Origin: Hymenobacter tibetensis
GTDB lineage: Bacteria > Bacteroidota > Bacteroidia > Cytophagales > Hymenobacteraceae
Reading direction: 5' to 3'
DNA: 64,000 nt
Assembly (NCBI RefSeq): GCF_022827545.1
Contig: NZ_CP094669.1
Location: forward strand, 1,144,001 to 1,208,000
Below, in pieces: positions 55,771 to 64,000 of this stretch. The number at the start of each line of letters is the position of its first letter. Position 1 is the stretch's first letter. Both the position numbers and the translations under genes were made by a program. The notes under the pieces were generated by a model. The model was not told the origin of the DNA. It was given only the letters and a program-made list of their open reading frames with translations, and did no database searches.

Positions 55771-56901
55771 ATGAAAAAGTATCCTGTCTATAGTCTGGTA
55801 AAAGGCTTTTTTGACTCTAGCACCAGAAAGGTTTCTATGTTGATGCCAGCATGGAAAAAATATCGGATAGTGGATATAGTTCCGCCTGCTCCAACGCACT
55901 TGCCCGCCTTGCCCGCTAACTATGACATGTTACCGTCGGCGTTTGCTACCGCCTTCAAGAAGGAAATCGAATTCGAGCATCACAAAATATATTCTGTTCA
56001 AAACGTATATGTGTCTTGGGATGGTGCAGTTTTCAAAGACTTGCAAATATTTGTTCCAAGCTTAGTTCGCCCTGAGTTTAAAAGTAGATTCCAAGATACT
56101 TTCTTGCTAAGGCAGTGGTTTGGTGAGCGAGTGGAATTGCCCGAATCGGAGCCTGGAATTGCAGTTGCGCATAATCAGTGGTCTGCAGAAAATTATTACC
56201 ATTGGCTAGTAGATACGCTCCCTAGATTATTAATACTACGCAATCAATATCCTGGCTATTTGCTTCTGGTACCGCAGCCTCTTCCCCCTAAACAGCTGCC
56301 GGATTATATAAACAAGAGTACTTCTGTGTTCGGGTTTGATAAGCTATACCCGTTAACTACCAGACAAATTCTGAAGGCGAAGCAGGTGGTATTAGCAGAG
56401 CTTACTGCCGAATCACTTTTCCAGAAACCAGACTTGATAAGGCAAGTGCAAAGAGAGCTTATTGCCTCCCTTTGCGCGGAAGATGTTACCCCAACTAGAA
56501 GGATTTACGCTTCTCGGGCCACTCAATCGGTGAGGCGTTTGGCCAATGAAGACGAGCTAGAGCAGCTGTTGTCTATGCACGGGTTTGAGACTGTGTTCTT
56601 CGAGAAGCTGACTTTTCTGGAGCAGATACAGCTCATGCGTGAGACTACCATCTTCATGGGTACGCACGGAGCCAGCATGACCAATCTGATGTTCTTGCCT
56701 CCGGAAGCAAAGGTGATAGAGCTATTGAACCGTGACAACGGTGACCTGTGCTACTTCAGGTTGGCATCCTGTTTCTCACTGCCGTACTTCTGCGTGCCGT
56801 GTGAGAGTACGGATAGTAGCCTGCTTAACCAGTCTGACCTGTTAGTCGACATAGAGGAGCTCAAGAACATAATCTCGGTAAGTGTAGAGCAACCTATTTG
56901 A
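55771..56901 (+). CDS. GT61 (DUF563) family glycosyltransferase
   Basis: 376 residues. GT61 landmarks are NYYHWLVDTLPRLLIL (about 142-157), RRIYASRATQSVRRLANE, and GTHGASMTNLMFLPPEAKVIEL near the C-terminus. The family includes xylosyl- and arabinosyl-transferases in plants and bacterial EPS enzymes. With ugd and uxs producing UDP-xylose in this locus, a xylosyltransferase role is attractive but unproven. It is the last glycan gene; a 16-bp hairpin follows. Confidence 0.85.
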   Translation: MKKYPVYSLVKGFFDSSTRKVSMLMPAWKKYRIVDIVPPAPTHLPALPANYDMLPSAFATAFKKEIEFEHHKIYSVQNVYVSWDGAVFKDLQIFVPSLVRPEFKSRFQDTFLLRQWFGERVELPESEPGIAVAHNQWSAENYYHWLVDTLPRLLILRNQYPGYLLLVPQPLPPKQLPDYINKSTSVFGFDKLYPLTTRQILKAKQVVLAELTAESLFQKPDLIRQVQRELIASLCAEDVTPTRRIYASRATQSVRRLANEDELEQLLSMHGFETVFFEKLTFLEQIQLMRETTIFMGTHGASMTNLMFLPPEAKVIELLNRDNGDLCYFRLASCFSLPYFCVPCESTDSSLLNQSDLLVDIEELKNIISVSVEQPI

Positions 56902-56924
56902 GTCTGCGGACTAGTACTGTGAGG

Positions 56925-56979
56925 CTACTAAACGGCTTCCATCCTGCTACAGAACATCAGGGCGGAAGCCGTTTAGTAG
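56925..56979 (+). terminator. Hairpin closing the polysaccharide locus
   Basis: 16-bp perfect arms (56925-56940 with 56964-56979) around a 23-base loop, followed by TTTC. It begins 24 bases after the GT61 stop. The rest of the gap to 57186 shows no gene. Confidence 0.75.
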
Positions 56980-57186
56980 TTTCTAATGCTTTGGATTAAC
57001 GAGAGCAGTTGCGCTACTGCATGCAGGAGTTGGAAAGGTCACGTAAACAGGTAGGCGGCTCACACAGCTGCTCATTTGGGTAAGCTGCGGCTTGGCAGCA
57101 TGCTGTTGGCTGCAGCACCGGGTACGCCTTAAGATGGAGTGTGCGTGATTTCACTACTTTTAGTGCTCTTACGTGCGCATTGCTTC

Positions 57187-57867
57187 ATGAAAATCCTGCT
57201 GGTCGAAGACCACGCCGAACTGGCTCAAAGCATCGTTACCTATCTTACCCAGGAGCACTACCTGTGTGAGGTAGCCACGACCTTTGATGAAGCTCGGGAA
57301 AAGCTGATTCTGTTCACCTACGACTGCGTGCTGCTCGACATCATGCTGCCCGATGGCAACGGCATCAACCTACTCAAGCTGTTGCGCAAGGATGGGGTAG
57401 AAAGCAGCGTCATCATTATTTCAGCGCAAAACGCGCTGGATTTCAAGCTGACGGGGTTGAGCGAAGGAGCCGACGACTACATCATCAAGCCTTTCCCGCT
57501 GCCTGAGTTGCACGCTCGTATCAAGGCCATCATGCGCCGCCGCAGCCCCCACAAAAACAACGTCCTGACTTTCGAGGACCTCACGGCCGATTTGGACTCG
57601 ATGGAATGCCGCGTGAAAGGCAAGCTGCTCAACCTCACGCGCAAGGAAATTAATTTGCTGCTGTACTTCATCAACAACAAAGGCCGCATGCTCACCCGCC
57701 AGGCTATTGCTGCGCACCTCTGGGGCGACTACACCGACAACCTCGACAGCGTGGACTTTGTGTACCAGCACGTGAAAAACCTGCGCAAGAAAATCACCGA
57801 TGCGGGCGGCAAAGACTACATCAGTACGGTGTATGGGCTGGGCTACAAGCTTAACGCGGCCACCTAG
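57187..57867 (+). CDS. OmpR-family response regulator
   Basis: 226 residues from the ATG at 57187; an upstream in-frame start adds a non-conserved hydrophobic head. The receiver domain has the acidic pair near residues 7-8, phosphoacceptor Asp51 in LLDIMLPDG, and the conserved Lys in IIKPFPLPEL. The C-terminal winged helix (about 130-226) ends DFVYQHVKNLRKKI and STVYGLGYKL. It is co-translated with the kinase (TAGTG overlap) and lies just before carboxylate transport genes on the same strand, so it probably activates them. Confidence 0.92.
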   Translation: MKILLVEDHAELAQSIVTYLTQEHYLCEVATTFDEAREKLILFTYDCVLLDIMLPDGNGINLLKLLRKDGVESSVIIISAQNALDFKLTGLSEGADDYIIKPFPLPELHARIKAIMRRRSPHKNNVLTFEDLTADLDSMECRVKGKLLNLTRKEINLLLYFINNKGRMLTRQAIAAHLWGDYTDNLDSVDFVYQHVKNLRKKITDAGGKDYISTVYGLGYKLNAAT

Positions 57868-59129
57868 TGAAGCTCAACCACCGCTACACCCTGGCCTACG
57901 CGGTTATCAGCTTGTTTGTGCTGTCTATCGGCTTTGCTATTGTGTACGCGGCCTTGTCGCGCAGTGTCACGCAAACCACTATTGGCAAGCTGCGCCACCT
58001 CAATTCCGTAGTGACAGCCCAACTGCGTAGCGGCCGCGACTATTCTCGCCACCCGGCTCGCACGCATGTACGCATCCGGGTAGGTGCTCCCACCGACACG
58101 CTACGGCATCCGTCGCTGGTGGAAGTGCGCGACGAATGGGACGCTACGTTGCAGTCTATGGTGCGTACGGTGCGCCTGACCACCTACCCCGTGGTGGCCG
58201 GCAAGCACTACCACGTGACTAGCAAGGCCGTGGTGGTGGAACCCAGCGACGAGTACTTAACCGGTATTGTGCTGGTATTCGCCTGGACGTTCGTGTTTTT
58301 GTTGGCGTTGGTAGTGATTCTGAGCGAGGTGATTTCTTGGCGCATACTCAAGCCGTTTAATGCTATTCTGCAAGGAATCCAGCGTTTCCAACTCAACCAG
58401 AAAACCACGATGGCGCTGCAGCCCAGCCGTACCACCGAGTTCAATGCCCTCAACGAGTTTCTGCTGAAGATGACCAGCCGGGCCCAGAGCGACTACCAAG
58501 GCCTTAAGGAATTCTCGGAAAACGCCTCTCATGAGCTACAAACACCAATTGCCAGCATGAAGGCCAAAATCGAGCTGCTCATGGATTCCGACTTGACGGA
58601 AAAGCAGTTGCTGATGCTCACGGCCATGCACGACGAATTGGAGCGCTTAGCCAAAATCAACCATTCGCTCACCCTGCTGGCCAAGCTAGAGAATTTCGAG
58701 TCGCACCCGGCGGCCCGCACGGATCTGAGTTTGCTGGTACCTGCCACGGAAGCTGCTTTTGCCGACTTGGCTGAGATGAAAAACCTGCGCACCACATTGC
58801 ATATCACGCCGGGTGTGGTGGTGGCGCTGGATGAGTCGCTGGCCCAATTGCTGCTCAACAATCTGTTCAGCAATGCCATTCGGCACAACCTACCCGGCGG
58901 TGAAATCCTGGTTGAGCTGACTGCTACCGAACTGCACCTGCAAAACACCGGCTACGCACCTACTGTGCCGGTGGAAGAGCTGTTCGGCCGTTTCAAAAAG
59001 GGCAATGCGGCCTTGGATTCCATTGGCATTGGCTTGGCCATCGTCAGGCGAATCAGTGAGCTGTACGGCCATCGTATCGACTACACTTATGCTGAGGGCT
59101 GGCACCGCATTCGGGTGGTATTTGCATAA
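57867..59129 (+). CDS. Sensor histidine kinase
   Basis: 420 residues, GTG start overlapping the regulator stop by one base. Two transmembrane helices (about 9-30 and 132-155) enclose a roughly 100-residue periplasmic sensor. The kinase core has H-box ENASHELQTPIAS (phosphoacceptor His222), N-box LLNNLFSNAIRHN, and G-box SIGIGLAIVRR. The D/G1 region is short. It phosphorylates the partner regulator; the ligand is unknown, but the downstream dicarboxylate transporters suggest a C4-dicarboxylate or related acid (inference). Confidence 0.92.
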   Translation: MKLNHRYTLAYAVISLFVLSIGFAIVYAALSRSVTQTTIGKLRHLNSVVTAQLRSGRDYSRHPARTHVRIRVGAPTDTLRHPSLVEVRDEWDATLQSMVRTVRLTTYPVVAGKHYHVTSKAVVVEPSDEYLTGIVLVFAWTFVFLLALVVILSEVISWRILKPFNAILQGIQRFQLNQKTTMALQPSRTTEFNALNEFLLKMTSRAQSDYQGLKEFSENASHELQTPIASMKAKIELLMDSDLTEKQLLMLTAMHDELERLAKINHSLTLLAKLENFESHPAARTDLSLLVPATEAAFADLAEMKNLRTTLHITPGVVVALDESLAQLLLNNLFSNAIRHNLPGGEILVELTATELHLQNTGYAPTVPVEELFGRFKKGNAALDSIGIGLAIVRRISELYGHRIDYTYAEGWHRIRVVFA

Positions 59130-59246
59130 CTGTGGCAGTGAAACAAGCTGACTGAAAGAGGAAATTTGAAAGATGGAACAGTGAAATTTCATGGTGAACT
59201 TAACTTTTCTACCAAATTCCTTCAAAATCAAGTTGTTCATTTGCTA

Positions 59247-59281
59247 AGTATCGTCTAGTGAGTAAGCACTTACTTGATACT
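59247..59281. promoter_or_regulatory. Nested inverted repeats, possible response-regulator site
   Basis: An outer repeat AGTATC/GATACT (59247-59252, 59276-59281) encloses the palindrome AGTAAG-CA-CTTACT (59261-59274). It lies 35-69 bases before the transporter start, between the kinase and the transport genes. OmpR proteins more often use direct repeats, so the link to the regulator is tentative. Confidence 0.45.
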
Positions 59282-59315
59282 GCGGTTCCTGTTTTTCACT
59301 TGACTTGTCGGCTTC

Positions 59316-60671
59316 GTGACCTCACTTACTGCTCATCCGGCTTCTGCTCTGTCTCCGAACTTGGGGGCCGATGGCACAGTGGAGAAAGTTTCGCGCCGAC
59401 GCCTTAAAGCCATATTTAGCGGCTCGGTAGGCAACCTGGTGGAGTGGTACGACTGGTACGTTTTCTCTTCGTTTTCCCTGTACTTCTCGGCTTCGTTTTT
59501 TCCCTCCGACGATACCACCGCGCAACTGCTCCAAACGGCGGGCATCTTCGCCCTCGGCTTTCTAATGCGGCCCATCGGCGGCTGGATGTTCGGGCGCATT
59601 GCCGACAAAGTGGGGCGCAAGCAGTCCATGACCTTGTCGGTGCTGCTGATGTCGTTGGGCTCCCTGCTGATTGCCCTCACGCCCACCTACCAGACCGTGG
59701 GCATCGTGGCCCCCGTGATGCTGCTTACGGCTCGGTTGCTTCAGGGCCTGAGCGTGGGAGGGGAGTACGGTGTGTCGGCCACGTACTTCAGCGAAATGGC
59801 GGCTCCGCACCGCCGGGGCTTCTATTCCAGCGCCCTGTACTTCACCCTGATTAGCGCCCAGCTATTAGCGTTGGGTATTCAGTTGGTGCTGCAGAATGTG
59901 CTCCTGACTGAGGCACAACTACTCAGCTGGGGCTGGCGCATTCCGTTTGTGCTGGGTGCTGTTTTCTCCCTAGTGGCCTTGTACCTGCGCCAGAACCTGA
60001 CCGAAACCGAGGTATTTGTCACGCAGCAGCGTTTGCCCGAAGAGCAGCGGGGTAGTCTGCGGCAGCTACGCCGGCACCCGCGGGCCATCTTGCTGGTGGT
60101 AGGGCTGACGATGGGCGGCACGCTGGCTTTCTACACCTTCACTACATACATGCTGAAGTTCTTGGTGAACACGGCGCACATGCCGAAAGCGGCGGCCACC
60201 AACACCTGCTTTCTGTCCCTGATTTTCTTTGCTGCGTTACAACCCTTGTTCGGCAGTTTGTCGGACCGCATTGGCCGCCGGCCTTTATTGCTCGGGTTCG
60301 GCGTGCTGGGTGCGCTCGGTACCGTACCGCTCCTCACGGCCCTGAGTACTACCACCAACCCGTGGGTGGCGCTGGCCTTGCTGGCTGTGGCTCTCACCAT
60401 TGTTAGTGGCTACAGTGCCATCAATGCCGTAGTGAAAGCGGAACTATTTCCGGTGGAAATTCGGGCGCTAGGCATTGGATTGCCCCACGCGCTGACGGTG
60501 GCGGTGTTCGGGGGCACGGCCGAATACATTGCCCTATGGTGTAAAGGCGCCGGACACGAATCGTACTTCTACTGGTATATCGCCGGCTGTATTGCTGTTT
60601 CCTTGCTGCTCTTTCTGGCCCTGCCCGAAACACGCACTGCTTCCTGCCTCGACGAAGAGCAAGCGGGCTAG
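59316..60671 (+). CDS. MFS metabolite:proton symporter (KgtP/MHS family)
   Basis: 451 residues with a GTG start and 12 hydrophobic segments. The MHS signatures are visible: NLVEWYDWYVF at the first helix, GWMFGRIADKVGRKQSM in the loop between helices 2 and 3, and RLLQGLSVGGEYG. KgtP/ShiA/ProP-type members import 2-oxoglutarate, other carboxylates or betaines with protons; the neighbours favour a dicarboxylate. It is the first transport gene after the two-component system. Confidence 0.87.
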   Translation: MTSLTAHPASALSPNLGADGTVEKVSRRRLKAIFSGSVGNLVEWYDWYVFSSFSLYFSASFFPSDDTTAQLLQTAGIFALGFLMRPIGGWMFGRIADKVGRKQSMTLSVLLMSLGSLLIALTPTYQTVGIVAPVMLLTARLLQGLSVGGEYGVSATYFSEMAAPHRRGFYSSALYFTLISAQLLALGIQLVLQNVLLTEAQLLSWGWRIPFVLGAVFSLVALYLRQNLTETEVFVTQQRLPEEQRGSLRQLRRHPRAILLVVGLTMGGTLAFYTFTTYMLKFLVNTAHMPKAAATNTCFLSLIFFAALQPLFGSLSDRIGRRPLLLGFGVLGALGTVPLLTALSTTTNPWVALALLAVALTIVSGYSAINAVVKAELFPVEIRALGIGLPHALTVAVFGGTAEYIALWCKGAGHESYFYWYIAGCIAVSLLLFLALPETRTASCLDEEQAG

Positions 60672-60889
60672 CCATGCAATAGCGGGTAAGTTTTCTTCTC
60701 TTCTGCTGACGCGTTGCTCTACTTGGCAGCCGTGGCCGTCTAACCACCGTTTTTTCGTGCTTACGTAGCGTTTCCTTTTTTCTGCTTTGCCTCCTAGGCT
60801 ACCCACTCCGCGTATAGGATCAGGCATTTTTCGCTTGATTTGAATGGTGTGGCTCGTCAATCCACCCACCGCTTTACCCCCTCCCGACC

Positions 60890-62218
60890 ATGAAACGACT
60901 GTTTTCCAACCTCACTGTACAGGTTCTTACGGCCATTGCCCTAGGCGTTGCGGTGGGCGCTCTGTTCCCCGCGTTTGGTGCCGCCCTCAAGCCAGTGGCC
61001 GACACGTTTATCAGTCTGATCAAGATGCTGATTACGCCCATTATTTTCCTGACGGTGGTGCTCGGCATAGCGGGAATGGGCAGCATGAAAAAGGTGGGCC
61101 GCGTTGGGGGGAAGGCGTTGCTGTACTTTGAAATCGTAACTACGCTGGCCTTGGGCATCGGCATTGTGGTGGCCAACCTCACCCAGCCCGGTGCGGGAGT
61201 GCAGGAAACGGCGCAAGCGGTGATGCAAGACAGCAAAAAAGCCGAAGAGGCTGCTAAGTTCACCTCGCAGGCTGGCGAAATGAACTGGGTGGAATTCTTC
61301 ACCCACATCGTGCCCGACAACGTGGTGGGCGCCTTTGCCAAGGGCGACATTCTGCAAGTGTTGCTATTCTCGGTGCTGTTTGGTCTGGCCCTCAACCGCA
61401 TGGGCGAGTACGCGCAGCCGTTGGTTAAAACCTTCGACCGGTTGTCGCATGCCATGTTTGGGGTGCTGGCCATGGTGATGAAGCTGGCGCCTATCGGGGC
61501 GTTCGGAGGCATGGCCTTCACCATTGGCAAATACGGCATTGCCACGCTGCTGCCGCTGGGCAAGCTGATGCTGGTGGTGTACGCCACCATGTTCCTGTTC
61601 ATTTTCGTGGTCCTCAACCTGATACTGCGCTATTACAAGCTGCGGTTGGGGCCGTACCTGCGCTTCATCAAAGAAGAGATTCTGCTCGTGCTTGGTACGT
61701 CGTCGTCGGAGTCGGCGCTGCCACGCATGATTGATAAGATGGAACGTTACGGCTGCTCGCGTTCCGTGGCCGGGCTGGTTATCCCAACCGGGTACTCGTT
61801 CAACTTGGATGGCACCTCCATCTACCTGTCGATTGCCGTGATATTCTTGGCGCAGGCCTTCAATATCCCGCTTTCACTCACCCAGCAGCTCACCCTCATT
61901 GCTATTCTGATAGTAACCAGCAAAGGAGCTGCCGGCGTGACGGGCTCAGGCTTCATCGTGCTGGCTTCCACGCTAGCAGCTACCAAGGTGATACCCGTCG
62001 AAAGCGTAGCGCTACTGCTCGGCGTAGACCGGTTTATGAGTGAGGCACGGGCTATTACCAACGTCATCGGCAACGGGGTTGCGACGCTGGTAGTGGCCAA
62101 GAGTGAAGGCGAATTCGACGAAGCTCGTCACCAGTTGGCCTTGCAGGGGCGCTCCGTGCCCGAGGAGCAAACGCCTGAGCCTGCTGCGCTGCTGCCGCGC
62201 GTAGAAGTGCCAGTGTAG
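60890..62218 (+). CDS. dctA: DctA/GltP-type dicarboxylate:cation symporter
   Basis: 442 residues of the DAACS family. Diagnostic motifs are the serine-rich hairpin [25 protein letters not shown], and near the end [23 protein letters not shown], with the substrate-binding Arg and Asn. It imports C4-dicarboxylates such as succinate, fumarate and malate (or glutamate/aspartate) with protons or sodium. It lies 218 bases after the MFS gene and 160 before the porin gene. The Arg in SEAR fits the dicarboxylate members. Confidence 0.93.
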   Translation: MKRLFSNLTVQVLTAIALGVAVGALFPAFGAALKPVADTFISLIKMLITPIIFLTVVLGIAGMGSMKKVGRVGGKALLYFEIVTTLALGIGIVVANLTQPGAGVQETAQAVMQDSKKAEEAAKFTSQAGEMNWVEFFTHIVPDNVVGAFAKGDILQVLLFSVLFGLALNRMGEYAQPLVKTFDRLSHAMFGVLAMVMKLAPIGAFGGMAFTIGKYGIATLLPLGKLMLVVYATMFLFIFVVLNLILRYYKLRLGPYLRFIKEEILLVLGTSSSESALPRMIDKMERYGCSRSVAGLVIPTGYSFNLDGTSIYLSIAVIFLAQAFNIPLSLTQQLTLIAILIVTSKGAAGVTGSGFIVLASTLAATKVIPVESVALLLGVDRFMSEARAITNVIGNGVATLVVAKSEGEFDEARHQLALQGRSVPEEQTPEPAALLPRVEVPV

Positions 62219-62378
62219 TTGACAAGCTGACGGTAGCCAAGCCGCTGGCCGTCAGCAAACACAACCTACTTGTTTCGGGGGCCGCCTTGGCCGCACCACC
62301 TTCCGCTTGCCGGCACGCCTGGCTAGTTAGGCGGAGCCGTACCTTTTCTTTAACTCCCACTTTCCCGGTTTTATTCTG

Positions 62379-63851
62379 ATGATCAAGTCATTACGCTTGC
62401 TACTCACCAGCGGGGCCCTGCTGGCAGTGGCCGGGGCACATGCGCAGGTAGTAGTGCCGCCCACCACGGGCAAAGCGCCCGACCCCGCCCCAACAAGCTT
62501 GCCGCAGACTACCCCCGCGCCCGCCAAATCGGCGCCGTATGCGGGCGGCATGAAAATCAACATCTCGCCCGATGGGTCGAAGTACGTGCGCATCATGACG
62601 GCTCACCAGCTGTGGGTGCGCTACAGTGAGAACAACACCGGTACTGTATCAGCCACCGAGGAAGCCACGCCCGACCAGGTGGACTTTGGCTTGCGCCGCT
62701 CCCGGGTGCTGCTGGTTTCGCAGCTTAATCCGCGCTTCTTGGTGATTACGCAGTTGGGCATCAACGGGCAAAGCACCATTTCGGGGGGCGCGCCCGGCGA
62801 ACCAACCGGCCCCGGCAAGAAGCCCCAGTTTCACCTACATGATGCCTTGGTGGAATACAAGGTAAACAAGTACCTGAGTGCGGGCGGTGGCTTGCACTAC
62901 TACAACGGCATCTCGCGCCAAACCAGCTTTGCGGCCTTCTCGCTGATAGCCTTGGATGTGCCTGGCACCCAGTCGCCGGTCATCGACGCCATCGACCAGA
63001 CCGGCCGGGGCTTGGGCGTTTATGCCCGTGGGCGAGTGGGCAGCTTCGACTACCGGCTATCGGTGAACGACGCGTTTCGCAACAACGTGACCAGCTCACC
63101 GGCGACGTTGGCTACCGATGTGGCCCAATTCAACCCGCGCAGCCGGGGCAAGGTGCTACAAGGCTACTTCGACTGGGAATTTCTGGACAAAGAGCTGAAC
63201 CTAGTGCCGTTTGCAGTGGGCAACTACCTCGGGGCCCGGCGAGTGTTCAACCTTGGCGCGGGATTCATGTACTACGCCGAAGGCATGTACTCTCGCGCCC
63301 AACAGGCACCTACGCCGCTGCCCACCACCACGGCCGACGCCTGGGCCATTCCGTACGCCAAGCACGACTTGAGCGTGTTGTCAGCAGACCTCTTTTTCGA
63401 CACGCCCCTGGACACGGCCTCGCGCAACCAGACCGCTTTTTCGGTGTATGCTGCTGCCTATAAGTACAACATGGGACCCAATTACGTGCGCTACGGCGGT
63501 ACCCTGAATCCTGGCGCTGGCTCGTCGGCGCTGCGTGGCAATGCGGTGCCCATAGTGGGCACCGGCACGGCCCAAACCATCCAGAGCGGGTTTCTGCTGC
63601 CTCGCCGGCTGCTGGGACCCAAGGTGCGCTTGCAACCCTACGTGTCGTATATCCACGGCCGCTACGAGGGACTACGCCGCGAGGCGGGAGGCATACAGGA
63701 AGTACACATTATGGACGGTGGGGTGAACGTGTTGCTCGACGGCCATCAAGCCAAAGTAACGCTCAACTACCGCGCCCGCCCCGATTTCAACGACGTCAAC
63801 GATGTCAACTACCGGCCTGAAGTCACGATGCAGCTGCAGGTGATTCTGTAA
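62379..63851 (+). CDS. Outer-membrane porin-like beta-barrel
   Basis: 490 residues. A signal peptide (about 1-22, ending AHA-Q) is followed by a Pro/Thr-rich linker (25-55) and a long amphipathic beta-rich region. The C-terminal strand is TMQLQVIL. The segments DFGLRRSRVLLVSQLNPRFLV and LSAGGGLHYYNGISRQ resemble Bacteroidota phosphate-selective-type or unnamed porins. It probably lets dicarboxylates cross the outer membrane for the two inner-membrane transporters encoded upstream (inference from position). A terminator hairpin follows. Confidence 0.78.
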   Translation: MIKSLRLLLTSGALLAVAGAHAQVVVPPTTGKAPDPAPTSLPQTTPAPAKSAPYAGGMKINISPDGSKYVRIMTAHQLWVRYSENNTGTVSATEEATPDQVDFGLRRSRVLLVSQLNPRFLVITQLGINGQSTISGGAPGEPTGPGKKPQFHLHDALVEYKVNKYLSAGGGLHYYNGISRQTSFAAFSLIALDVPGTQSPVIDAIDQTGRGLGVYARGRVGSFDYRLSVNDAFRNNVTSSPATLATDVAQFNPRSRGKVLQGYFDWEFLDKELNLVPFAVGNYLGARRVFNLGAGFMYYAEGMYSRAQQAPTPLPTTTADAWAIPYAKHDLSVLSADLFFDTPLDTASRNQTAFSVYAAAYKYNMGPNYVRYGGTLNPGAGSSALRGNAVPIVGTGTAQTIQSGFLLPRRLLGPKVRLQPYVSYIHGRYEGLRREAGGIQEVHIMDGGVNVLLDGHQAKVTLNYRARPDFNDVNDVNYRPEVTMQLQVIL

Positions 63852-63898
63852 GCCTGCTGGTGTGTTCGGATAGTATGGTGGACTACTTCTACCAAAAG

Positions 63899-63951
63899 AC
63901 TGCCTCCCGTTTTCATCGCGCGCTGTTGCATGCAATGAAACGGGAGGCAGT
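63899..63951 (+). terminator. Hairpin after the porin gene
   Basis: Arms 63899-63916 and 63935-63951 pair over 17 bases with a single bulged T, with a TGCATGCA palindrome in the loop, followed by TTTC. The remaining bases to the window end hold no readable gene. Confidence 0.7.
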
Positions 63952-64000
63952 TTCTGTTCGGGTGGTACTCTACTTACACTTACTGCAGCGGGTCGAAGGC

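Noticed and set aside
33044..57000. Polysaccharide locus as a mobile island integrated at tRNA-Ala
   Set aside because: The tRNA is 5 kb away with ordinary genes between; no integrase, direct repeat of the tRNA 3' end, or transposase was seen.

Overview
The window looks like a chromosomal segment of a Hymenobacter-like member of the Bacteroidota (class Cytophagia). The reasons are recurrent TAnnTTTG (-7) promoter boxes in front of genes and of the tRNA, weak or absent Shine-Dalgarno sequences, two large Oar-like TonB-dependent receptors, and a GC-rich core. This is inference from gene content and signals; no database search was run. There are no rRNA genes, CRISPR arrays, transposases or phage genes.

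1-6 kb: the 3' end of an MJ1255/MurG-like glycosyltransferase; a secreted type-B carboxylesterase and a secreted GH3 glycosidase in one minus-strand operon; and, divergently, a regulator built on a degenerate Nudix domain (NrtR/AraR-like).

6-16 kb: an aerobic phenylacetate degradation (paa) cluster on the minus strand. It runs tetR, paaE, paaA, paaB, paaC, paaD, paaG, paaH, paaZ and a paaF-like enoyl-CoA hydratase. Two matching palindromes, one before paaA and one before tetR, are probable operators of the TetR protein. The CoA ligase (paaK), thiolase (paaJ) and thioesterase (paaI) are absent.

16-33 kb: a GlcD-type FAD oxidase; an NlpC/P60 lipoprotein; a tandem pair of Oar-like TonB receptors, each followed by a small lipoprotein; tRNA-Ala(GGC); the cysteine pathway pair cysE-cysK; a small cupin; a lipoprotein fusing HEAT-like repeats to a cyclophilin; and a bacterial acyl-CoA-binding protein.

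33-57 kb: a surface-polysaccharide locus on the plus strand. It holds asnB, ugd and uxs (UDP-glucuronate and UDP-xylose); dTDP-3-amino-3,6-dideoxyhexose genes (a 3,4-ketoisomerase, a GNAT acetyltransferase and an aminotransferase); fcl and an rmd-like reductase (GDP-fucose and GDP-D-rhamnose); a Wzm/Wzt ABC exporter; a methyltransferase; and about eight glycosyltransferases, including GT2, GT4, GT61 and a STELLO-type protein. Two stretches (about 37.4-42.1 and 48.7-52.2 kb) are strikingly AT-rich, and the second begins inside the wzt gene. This suggests modular exchange of glycan-specificity genes.

57-64 kb: an OmpR-type response regulator and histidine kinase, followed by an MHS-family MFS carboxylate transporter, a DctA-type dicarboxylate symporter and an outer-membrane porin. 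This is probably a sensed dicarboxylate-uptake unit.

A recurring feature is very long, perfectly paired intergenic hairpins (28-39 bp stems), mostly where transcription units end.
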